A stretch of DNA of 64,000 bases. Source: Bifidobacterium criceti (GTDB lineage: Bacteria > Actinomycetota > Actinomycetes > Actinomycetales > Bifidobacteriaceae). The stretch is from the NCBI RefSeq assembly GCF_002286935.1, contig NZ_MVOH01000017.1, forward strand, positions 1 to 64,000. The letters run 5' to 3'. The notes beneath the pieces are model-generated. The model did no database searches. It saw only the letters and a program-made list of their open reading frames with translations, and was not told where the DNA came from. Numbering within the stretch: the stretch's first letter is position 1; every line of letters begins with the position of its first letter. Position numbers and translations under genes: made by a program. This document shows positions 56,729 to 64,000 of this stretch, piece after piece.

Positions 56729-58687
56729 ATGGACACACCACCTTCATCGGAACCACGCACAATCGCACGCATGCTCGCGGTGCTTGGGGAGCAGCAGCTT
56801 GCGGACGCCGTCGACTCCCTCATCTGGAACGGCGAGCAGAATGCGGCGACACCGTTCGAACGGTATGCCGCGCGCGAACTTGAAGCGGCCGCCGCGTCGC
56901 AGCTTCGGTACATCGACGAGCTCGCGCAACTCAAGGTCTCCCGTTTCGAAGACGGCTCGGCGCTCGTCGTACCGTCGATCGAACTCGCACAACCCGAACG
57001 TGAGACGGTCTACGCGGTCGAAAGCGCGCTGTCGCGCATCGGCGTCTACGAGCATGTCGCGCATCGGATGGATGGTGGCGAAGGACTGGTCGGAACATTG
57101 TCCGACACCGACATCGCCGACGCGCACGCGCATCTGTTCCCCGCATGGTCGACGCTCGTCGAACGGATGCGGTCGCGGCCGGACCTTGGCGAATCCGATG
57201 ATGATGGCGTATGGCATACGATGCTCGCGTTCTGCACGCTCGTCGAATCGTTGCACCTGCCGTTGCGTTTCGACGCGCGCTGTGATTTCGACCCATCGAG
57301 TGGCGTCTTCGGCATCGCGTTCGAAGCGCCGACGCCCGCACAATTGCCGCTGTACGACTTCATTGGCGGCACTGATGTGGACGGTGCGCCGTCGTGGGCC
57401 GCGAACACACCGCACACGCTCGCACAGCGCGCGTCCGCGATGACGCTCGCGCTCGCGGCGTTGCTCGCGCTCGCGGCGTTCACGTCCGGCCGTGCGGTGA
57501 CGACGGTGCTCGTCCACGCCTACGACGACGAATTGACGATGATGGAACGTCCCGTCGCATCCGCGCGTTTCGCACGCGCATCGTTGACGGACGACGTGAT
57601 GAGGGCGATTGGCGAGGCTGTCGGCGACCATATCGACACAGCCGATCCACAACAACTGCTGCGGCTGCTCGCACCGGTCGCGGATGTGCAGGCCGGACTC
57701 GGCGAGGCTGGGCGCCTCGTGCTCCGTGACGCGTTCGAAGTCCCCGAGGCCCTCATGCAACACCGCATCCCGGTGTGGAAGGACAACCGCACACTCCCCG
57801 AGAACCTGCAACGCAGGCTGCATGCGCTCAACGTACGTTCGCTTGACGTCGACCATGACGACGGCATCATCACCGCGCAACAGCTCGACCACACAGTCGA
57901 GGAGAACCCCGGGAACCCGTTCATCGCGGAAATGGAACTCGAGAACGCGATCACGCGCATCGAACAGACCAGACCGAAGGGGCGCAAGCCGCTCTATTGC
58001 GGCGAGGGGAGGTCGCGCGCGGCCGTCGGCATGCTCGTCGACGATCCGGACGTCATCTACTGGCGTGCGCCGCTTTCGCTGTTCCGTGCGCATATGGCGC
58101 TCGCGTACAGCTTCATGCAGGGCGAGCAGCCGCAAAGCGCGCTCGAACATGCGCGCCGGTGCGTTGAACTCGCGCCCCTGACCGCGGATGCATACACGAC
58201 GCTTGCGCTCGTCACGAGCAACATCGACGTGACGCATCAGGAGAAGGCGCTTGAGATCCTGTGCGAGGGATTGCGGCACGCGACGACGCTGCACGACTAC
58301 AGCAAGCTGTACCTGCACCTCGCGCTTTGGCATGATGCCGTCGGCAGGGCCGAAACCGCGCTCGCATGCGTGCAGCGTGCGCTCGCGGGAAGGTTGTATC
58401 CGGCCGAGACGGCGGAGGCGACGCAATTGTTCATCCGGCTGCCGATGATGCTCAAGATGTCCGGGCCGATGGACCAGGACGCCGCGCGGCGCACGCTTGA
58501 GGCGGCCGGCCTTGACATCGACTCGTACCTCGAGACGGCGATGTTCGTCGACCCGGTCGTCCGCGGGCTCGCCGATGCGGGCATGCCGTGCGCTGCTGCG
58601 ATGTGCATGGAGGCGTACGACGATGTGATGGTCCTCATGCAGCGCAGCCTGCGTGACGGCATCGCGAAGCCGGCCGCGAACGGTTGA
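56729..58687 (+). CDS. Hypothetical protein with C-terminal TPR-like helical repeats
   Basis: 652 residues from ATG 56729 (GGAGGG, eight bases). The N-terminal 470 residues contain no known motif: a helical start (RTIARMLAVLGEQQLADAV), an Ala/Leu-rich stretch near residue 245, and a segment LQRRLHALNVRSLDVDHDDG. The C-terminal part (about 460-640) reads as TPR-like helical pairs: FRAHMALAYSFMQGEQPQSA, EHARRCVELAPLTADAYTTL, LYLHLALWHDAVGRAETALA. Soluble, acidic. Protein interaction is the only inferred role. Confidence 0.72.
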   Translation: MDTPPSSEPRTIARMLAVLGEQQLADAVDSLIWNGEQNAATPFERYAARELEAAAASQLRYIDELAQLKVSRFEDGSALVVPSIELAQPERETVYAVESALSRIGVYEHVAHRMDGGEGLVGTLSDTDIADAHAHLFPAWSTLVERMRSRPDLGESDDDGVWHTMLAFCTLVESLHLPLRFDARCDFDPSSGVFGIAFEAPTPAQLPLYDFIGGTDVDGAPSWAANTPHTLAQRASAMTLALAALLALAAFTSGRAVTTVLVHAYDDELTMMERPVASARFARASLTDDVMRAIGEAVGDHIDTADPQQLLRLLAPVADVQAGLGEAGRLVLRDAFEVPEALMQHRIPVWKDNRTLPENLQRRLHALNVRSLDVDHDDGIITAQQLDHTVEENPGNPFIAEMELENAITRIEQTRPKGRKPLYCGEGRSRAAVGMLVDDPDVIYWRAPLSLFRAHMALAYSFMQGEQPQSALEHARRCVELAPLTADAYTTLALVTSNIDVTHQEKALEILCEGLRHATTLHDYSKLYLHLALWHDAVGRAETALACVQRALAGRLYPAETAEATQLFIRLPMMLKMSGPMDQDAARRTLEAAGLDIDSYLETAMFVDPVVRGLADAGMPCAAAMCMEAYDDVMVLMQRSLRDGIAKPAANG

Positions 58688-58704
58688 TCCGCGTCTCGCA
58701 CAGC

Positions 58705-59070
58705 CTACTGTGCGCCGCCGAGACGCTCCTCAAGGTAGTCGCGCAGCACGCGCGCATGGTTGACGTCGGGGTCGCGCGCGCCGTAGACGAGCGTGACCTT
58801 CGGATGCTCGCGGATGATCTGTTCGAGTTCCTCGACCGCCGGATTCGCGTCGAGTTCGCGCCGGTAGCTCGCCGCGAACTCGAGCATCGTGTCCGGATTG
58901 TGGTTCCACGCCTTACGCAGCTCGGTGCTTGGTGCGATGTTCTTTATCCACAGGTCGAGGTGTTCACGTGCCTTCGACATGCCACGTGGCCACAGCCTGT
59001 CCACGAGCACACGGAATCCGTCATCCTCCTGTGCGGGCGCATACGCGCGCTTGATCGTCAGTTCCGTCAT
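58705..59070 (-). CDS. DUF488 family protein (YeaO-like)
   Basis: 121 residues, TELTIKRAYA followed by FRVLVDRLWPRGMSK, the family signature, then the HLDLWIKNIAPSTELRKAWN block and VTLVYGARDPDVNHARVL. Related to E. coli YeaO; biochemical role unknown. Convergent with the TPR-like gene, divergent from the jet genes. Confidence 0.9.
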   Translation of the reverse strand: MTELTIKRAYAPAQEDDGFRVLVDRLWPRGMSKAREHLDLWIKNIAPSTELRKAWNHNPDTMLEFAASYRRELDANPAVEELEQIIREHPKVTLVYGARDPDVNHARVLRDYLEERLGGAQ

Positions 59071-59176
59071 AGGTGCCAGTGTAGGCGCTGCCGGCTGTGG
59101 ATTGCGCCGTGTTCGCCGACGTGGAAGACGCTTGACGTCCCACCGTTTCCCGCTCGCGACGCCTACGCCGTTCCGC

Positions 59177-59182
59177 TACAAT
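59177..59182 (+). promoter_or_regulatory. Putative -10 of the jet operon
   Basis: TACAAT lies 45 bases before the jetA ATG; a strong TTGACG at 59132 is too far away to pair with it. Confidence 0.4.
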
Positions 59183-59227
59183 GGAAGGCAGTGTGCCCAC
59201 TGACCCAAGTATCAAGAAAGGCGGCCG

Positions 59228-60793
59228 ATGGCGGATGTGAGGACCGAGCTCGCACAGCTGCGGCCGGTATACGAGACGGGCGTGCTGCGTATGCTGCTGC
59301 ACAAATACGCGGACGTCTACATCGCGATGCTGCGGTCGTGTTTCAATCCGTTGACCGCCGAAGTACCGCAGGAACGCCTGTTGGCGCATATGCGCGAAGC
59401 GGTCGGTGAGCTCGCCGCGATCGGTGCCTATACGCCGCGCGAAGGCGAGGACGGCATGATGGCCGCACGCCGCATCCTCAAGGAACTCAAATCCGAGGAC
59501 GCCGGCGACTACGCGTGGATCGCCGATTCGATGGACAAGCGCGCGCACCGCGTCATGTGCCGCCTCACGCAGCGCGCGCACCGCGCGATCGAGGCGCTCG
59601 CGACGCTCCAGCAGCGCACCGTCTCGCTTTCGGGCGCGCAGGTCAATTCGATCATCATGGAGATCGAGCACGCGCGCAAACAGCTCACCGTGAACGTCGG
59701 GGAACGCATCGAACTGCTCGAACGTGAGATCGCGCAACGCGAACGGCAGATCGACGAGCTCAAGGCGCACGGCATCGAGGAACGCCCGACGAAGGAACAG
59801 GTCTCCGACATCATCAACGTCGTCTACAACACGTTGCGCGGCGTCCCCGTCGACCTGCGCGAACTCGTCATCGCCGAACGCGACAACGGCGACGCGTTGC
59901 GCAGACGCATCGACGACGGCACGATGAGCGGCGACGAGATGCTCGCGTTCTACCATGAGGCGTTCGACCGCACGTACAACGAAAGCGACGAAGGACGTCG
60001 TTTCAATGACGCGTTCCAGGTGATGTACGCGCCCGAGAGCCGCGCCGAACTCAACGAAGCGTTGCAGGACATCTCGGACAGCGAATGGCTGCACGGCGAG
60101 GCCGATGACCTGATGAGCGTCGTCAACCGCGAATTCGAGGACATCTACAGCGGCATCGACGACGTCCGTCGACAGATCCGTGTGACCGACGACAGCATCC
60201 GCTTGATCGTGCGCCAACAGACGGATATGCAGTTCCGTACGATGTCGCGCAGCCTCGCGCGCCTGTTCGCACGTCTGTCCGATGACGCGCGCGCGAAGTC
60301 GAAACGGCGGTTCGACGCGGGGCTCGCCGACGCGTCGCTGCCGGCATTGCGCACGCGCATGCGGCAGACGCCGGCGCGCGCCATCGCGCCGCGCCTCGCC
60401 GGCGCCACGGCCGTGTGCACCGAGGACCTGTCCGCGATCGTCGCCGCGGGAGGTCCGCGCATCCACCATATGGTCGAACTTGTCGCGGCGCATCCGGTGA
60501 TGCACAACGGCGACGTCGACATCGTGCAAAGCTTCAACGCGCTGCCCGCCGACGAACGCAGGGAAAGCGAGATCGTCGGATTCCTCAGTTACCTTGGCGG
60601 CGCGCACGGTGATGACGGTGCGCACGATGGTGATGATGGACGCGGTGGTGATGGGGAATGCGTGTGGCGCTGCGTCGGCGCCGACGGGTGTGAACGGCGT
60701 TGGCGCACGCGCGCGCTGCTTGTGCCGAGCGCGGCGCTCGACGCGTTCCTCGCCGACGCGCGCGTGGAGGATGTGCGGATGCGGCGGGGATAG
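59228..60793 (+). CDS. jetA: Wadjet defence protein JetA (DUF3375, MukF/kleisin-like)
   Basis: 521-residue JetA of a Wadjet system, an SMC-like complex that detects and, with JetD, cuts small circular plasmids. N-terminal block [35 protein letters not shown] (shown here only as a family pattern, residues 4-38) and HAEV-type helical region with [15 protein letters not shown] fit DUF3375. A C-terminal winged-helix part follows, with a His/Asp/Gly-rich loop (about 455-475) and [15 protein letters not shown] ending. AAAGG precedes the ATG. jetB begins 49 bases later. Confidence 0.88.
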   Translation: MADVRTELAQLRPVYETGVLRMLLHKYADVYIAMLRSCFNPLTAEVPQERLLAHMREAVGELAAIGAYTPREGEDGMMAARRILKELKSEDAGDYAWIADSMDKRAHRVMCRLTQRAHRAIEALATLQQRTVSLSGAQVNSIIMEIEHARKQLTVNVGERIELLEREIAQRERQIDELKAHGIEERPTKEQVSDIINVVYNTLRGVPVDLRELVIAERDNGDALRRRIDDGTMSGDEMLAFYHEAFDRTYNESDEGRRFNDAFQVMYAPESRAELNEALQDISDSEWLHGEADDLMSVVNREFEDIYSGIDDVRRQIRVTDDSIRLIVRQQTDMQFRTMSRSLARLFARLSDDARAKSKRRFDAGLADASLPALRTRMRQTPARAIAPRLAGATAVCTEDLSAIVAAGGPRIHHMVELVAAHPVMHNGDVDIVQSFNALPADERRESEIVGFLSYLGGAHGDDGAHDGDDGRGGDGECVWRCVGADGCERRWRTRALLVPSAALDAFLADARVEDVRMRRG

Positions 60794-60842
60794 CCGGCCC
60801 GCGCACACAGATATGACGACGGACGATGGAAAGGACGAGACG

Positions 60843-61640
60843 ATGGCGATGGATGCGGCGGACGCGCGCGACGCGGATGCGAACGACGGCGTCGTGAGCG
60901 CGGCGAGCGCACACGAGTGGGATGAAGGAATCGACGACGGTGCGGGCGTCGCCGACCTCGCGAACCCGGACGCGCTGTTCGACGGCGACACCGGCGACAT
61001 GCCCGCACCCGCACGCGAGGCGGCGATCGCGCTCAAGCGCAACCGCGCGATATCGGGCGACCTGTACCAGCAGGCGGTCGACTACATCGACGACGTGCGC
61101 CGTTCGCTCAACAACGACATGCTCGTGCCGGTCATCGATGAATATTACGGCGTCATGTATGCCGAGCCGATGCGCGCCGACGACTACGACATCCGTTCGC
61201 TCAAGACGCGTGTGACACTCAGCGCCGAGGAGGCCGTCGCGCTCGCGATGCTGCGGCGCAAAGTCCTCGAATACGAGAACGTCGGCGTCGACGCGGACCA
61301 ATGGGTCATCTCGCGCGAGGAAATCATCCAGACACTCAGCACCGGTGCGGGTCCGCTCGCGGGGCGCAACAGCGAGGAGGCCGTCGTGCAGCGCGCGGAC
61401 CGTCTCATCACGGCGATGGGGACGTACGGGTTCCTCATGGACGGCGACGATGGCGGCGACATGTACGTCATCACGAAACTCGTGCCCGTCGTGCTCAATG
61501 CCGACCGCATCAACCGTTGGCTCGGCATCGACGATGACGACACCGTCGGCACCGATGGCACCGATGATGGCGGTACCGACGATGCCGCTGACGTGGATGA
61601 CGTGGATGATATGGACGACGATACGGAGGTGCTGTTTTGA
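60843..61640 (+). CDS. jetB: Wadjet defence protein JetB (DUF4194, MukE-like)
   Basis: 265 residues from ATG 60843 (AAAGGA upstream; ATG 60813 is another in-frame option). After an acidic leader of about 60 residues comes the winged-helix DUF4194 core: [59 protein letters not shown] and [16 protein letters not shown]. The tail is a run rich in Asp (about residues 225-260). JetB pairs with JetA in the condensin-like complex. The stop overlaps the jetC TTG as TTGA. Confidence 0.87.
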   Translation: MAMDAADARDADANDGVVSAASAHEWDEGIDDGAGVADLANPDALFDGDTGDMPAPAREAAIALKRNRAISGDLYQQAVDYIDDVRRSLNNDMLVPVIDEYYGVMYAEPMRADDYDIRSLKTRVTLSAEEAVALAMLRRKVLEYENVGVDADQWVISREEIIQTLSTGAGPLAGRNSEEAVVQRADRLITAMGTYGFLMDGDDGGDMYVITKLVPVVLNADRINRWLGIDDDDTVGTDGTDDGGTDDAADVDDVDDMDDDTEVLF

Positions 61641-64000
61641 GTAGGGAACACGACCTGTACGCGCCGATCGAGCTGCTGCCAAGACATTGGATGCTCAAGT
61701 CGCGTCAACTCGTCAACTGGGGGTCGTACGACGGCTACCACGTCTTCGAGCCGTCGATGGCCGAGGACGGCACGGTCACGTTGCTCACCGGGCAGAGCGA
61801 ATCTGGCAAGTCGACGCTCGTGGACGCGCAGGTCTCGCTGCTGTACCCGGCGAACGCGGCGTTCAACAAGGCGTCGAACGCGGGACGTTCCGACCGTTCC
61901 GACTATTCGTATCTGCTTGGCCTGCGCGGCATCCGCAACAACAACGGCCATGACGAGCCGGTCTATCTGCGAGGCCGCACCGCGCACGGAGACCCGTACG
62001 CCGTATGGTGCGCGATCGTCGACGCCTACGAGGACACGGCGAACAGCGGCTCATTGTGGATCGCGAAGTTCATGTGGCTGCCCGCGGACGGCACGGCGGA
62101 ATCGGTCACGAAACTGTACGCCGTATCCGAAACGCCGATCGACCCGAGGCTCATGGACGCGCACCGTGAGGAGAAGTTCACGATCCCGATGCTCAAACGC
62201 ACCTATGCGGGCATCACCGCCTACAATTCCGCGAAACAGTTCCATGAGGACGTCTGGAAACGCTTCGGGCTGACCGAGGCCGCATGCCGCCTGCTGCACC
62301 GGATGCAGGCGTCCGACGCGCCGTCGCAGCTCGACGACATCTTCCGCAAAGGTGTGCTCGACGAACCGCGCGCGATCGAATGCGGACATGACGCGGTCCA
62401 CGACTACGACGAATACACGAAGAACTTCTCGAGCATGGAACGCAACCGGGCACGCGTGCGCGAACTCGAAGCGATCATCGAAGCCTATGACGGGTACGCC
62501 GACGCCGACGCCGACGTGCGCGGATTGCGCGCGATCGACGCGGACAACGACGACGGCGCGCTCACACGCGCGCGTTGGCTCGACGCACGTGTGACACAGG
62601 ACGTCGCCGGCGTGCTGCCGACCTATGAGGAGTTCGCGACGCGCAGCGCGGCGGCCGCCGCCGACGCGCGCGCACACGCCGACCGTCTCGACGACGACGT
62701 CGAATCGCTCAACCGCCAGCTCGGCGGATCGGGCGGCGACGAGATCGAAGGGCTCGAACGTGACCTCGCACAGGCGAAACGCGACCTCGGACGCGTCTGC
62801 CAACGCGCCGAGCGGCTTGCGCCGTATTTCACGGCCGCGGGCGAACAACTGCCCGAGGGCCGTGACATGTGGGAGGCGCTCGCGCAACGGTACGAAGAGC
62901 TCGACGAGACGTACGACGATGCGCGCGACGCGCTCAAGGGCCGCCAATACGACGCGTTCACCGCCCACAAGGCCGCGCAGACGCATCTCGACAACCTCAC
63001 GAAGGACTACGCACGCAAGGAACGGTCGCGTACACGCATCACGAAGGACATGGACGAGGCGCGTACGATGATCGCGCGCGCGGCGGGGCTTGACCCCGCC
63101 GAACTGCCGTATGTCGCCGAACTGATGGACGTCGCCGACGACGCCGAGGAATGGCGCACCGCGATGAACGTCGTCTACGGTTCGATCGCCCCCGTCCTGC
63201 TCGTCGACCGCCGCCATGAGGACGGCTTCGCCGCGAAGGTCTCGACGGTCCCACGTGACGCGATCTCGCGCAAACGCTGGCAGTTCGTCGACGTCGACGC
63301 GGATGTGGACGTCGACGTGCGCGACGGTTGGCTTTCCGGGGTCCTCACGTTCAACGACGAATCGCCGTTCGCGCCATGGGTGCGTGCGCGCGTCGCCGAC
63401 GCACGCTCCGACGCGCGCCTCGTCGACGCGATCGACGACCTTGACGAAGACGAGCGCCAAGTGCAGCGCGACGGCCAGATCAAGGACGGGCGGCGCGGCA
63501 GCCACGGCACGAAAGGCGTCGCATCGGTCATCGGTTTCGTCACCGCGCGGTACCTCGACGAACTGCGTAAGGAAATCGACGCGGCGGCCGCGGCGGTCGC
63601 GTCGAGCGACGAACGCGTCCGCGAACTCGACGTCGAGATGCGCAGGCTCGAACACGCCCATGCGCTCGCCGAACGCCTGCGCGACAACACGTGGGAGGAC
63701 GTCGACGCGAACGGCGTCGAGGAACGGATGACACGGCTGCGCGCGCGTATCGACGAACTCAAACAGGACCCGCGGATCGCCGAACTCAGCGCGGCGCTCG
63801 ACGCGGCGAGGAAGGACCTCGCGGCCGCGCGCGCCGCCTCCTACCGCGCCGACGACGAACACCGGCAGGCGCAGGCGGCGCTCGAGACGTCGCGCGCATG
63901 GATCGCCGAACGCGAACGGCAGGATCGCGCGCATGCGCCGATCGTCGACGACACATGCGCGGCGCTCCTCGAACGCTGCTATCTCGCGTATTTCGGCGAC
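61637..64000 (+). CDS. jetC: Wadjet SMC-like ATPase JetC, 3' truncated by window edge
   Basis: Opens at TTG 61637 overlapping the jetB stop, with GGAGGT about eight bases upstream. 788 codons are seen and the frame stays open to the last base. A MukB-like head begins [18 protein letters not shown], Walker [20 protein letters not shown] (residues 51-69), then a coiled coil (about 235-470), a hinge-like domain (about 485-560, [33 protein letters not shown]) and the start of the return coil. The C-terminal signature and Walker B, and jetD, lie outside the window. Confidence 0.88.
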   Translation, partial: MSREHDLYAPIELLPRHWMLKSRQLVNWGSYDGYHVFEPSMAEDGTVTLLTGQSESGKSTLVDAQVSLLYPANAAFNKASNAGRSDRSDYSYLLGLRGIRNNNGHDEPVYLRGRTAHGDPYAVWCAIVDAYEDTANSGSLWIAKFMWLPADGTAESVTKLYAVSETPIDPRLMDAHREEKFTIPMLKRTYAGITAYNSAKQFHEDVWKRFGLTEAACRLLHRMQASDAPSQLDDIFRKGVLDEPRAIECGHDAVHDYDEYTKNFSSMERNRARVRELEAIIEAYDGYADADADVRGLRAIDADNDDGALTRARWLDARVTQDVAGVLPTYEEFATRSAAAAADARAHADRLDDDVESLNRQLGGSGGDEIEGLERDLAQAKRDLGRVCQRAERLAPYFTAAGEQLPEGRDMWEALAQRYEELDETYDDARDALKGRQYDAFTAHKAAQTHLDNLTKDYARKERSRTRITKDMDEARTMIARAAGLDPAELPYVAELMDVADDAEEWRTAMNVVYGSIAPVLLVDRRHEDGFAAKVSTVPRDAISRKRWQFVDVDADVDVDVRDGWLSGVLTFNDESPFAPWVRARVADARSDARLVDAIDDLDEDERQVQRDGQIKDGRRGSHGTKGVASVIGFVTARYLDELRKEIDAAAAAVASSDERVRELDVEMRRLEHAHALAERLRDNTWEDVDANGVEERMTRLRARIDELKQDPRIAELSAALDAARKDLAAARAASYRADDEHRQAQAALETSRAWIAERERQDRAHAPIVDDTCAALLERCYLAYFGD

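Noticed and set aside
59021..61042. A 673-codon - strand frame over the jet genes
   Set aside because: Shadow of jetA and jetB, no motif; same for 62051-63934 over jetC.

Overview
This is a GC-rich, densely coded actinobacterial chromosome segment, best read as Bifidobacterium or a close Bifidobacteriaceae relative. The strongest clues are a one-piece tmRNA whose tag reads AKSNRTEFALAA (from memory, the tag known from bifidobacteria), a DivIVA/SepF/YggT cell-pole cluster next to ftsZ, an HisA/PriA-type gene in the histidine operon, and an L-lactate dehydrogenase typical of a fermentative actinobacterium. No rRNA, tRNA, CRISPR array, prophage or insertion sequence was seen.

Layout: (1) 1-6406, the 3' part of a dus gene, then ftsZ, sepF, yggT, divIVA, lspA and rluD on the + strand. 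(2) 6530-15671, dnaE and a histidine operon hisD-hisC-hisB-orf-hisH-hisA. (3) 15717-24691, a DUF2252 protein (-), glnA (+), and a - strand group rsmC-like, hrpA and a membrane-anchored secreted protein. (4) 24803-29147, hflX, ldh, four 93-bp tandem repeats, and a cation efflux gene. (5) 29205-33712, lexA divergent from a LysM membrane protein with three SOS boxes between them, a low-GC two-gene module, nrdR, and serA. (6) 33723-50975, a HelD/HelR-like ATPase (-), then a nearly complete division and cell wall cluster: mraZ, rsmH, ftsL-like, ftsI, a murE-like gene without a P-loop, murF, mraY, murD, ftsW, murG, murC, ftsQ. (7) 50976-58704, a 3 x 52 bp repeat, tmRNA, small hypotheticals, and a zinc-ribbon membrane protein flanked by two copies of a 116-bp repeat; then an HAD-like and a TPR-like protein. 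(8) 58705-64000, a DUF488 gene, then jetA-jetB-jetC of a Wadjet (condensin-like, anti-plasmid) defence system that runs off the right edge.

How it fits together: two separate clusters (ftsZ-rluD and mraZ-ftsQ) supply division and wall synthesis. The lexA-side LysM protein is a candidate SOS division brake acting on the same machinery. The accessory material is the Wadjet locus, the low-GC module at 30567-31642 and the repeat-flanked zinc-ribbon gene. Function calls rest on motifs and family knowledge recalled while reading; no database search was run.
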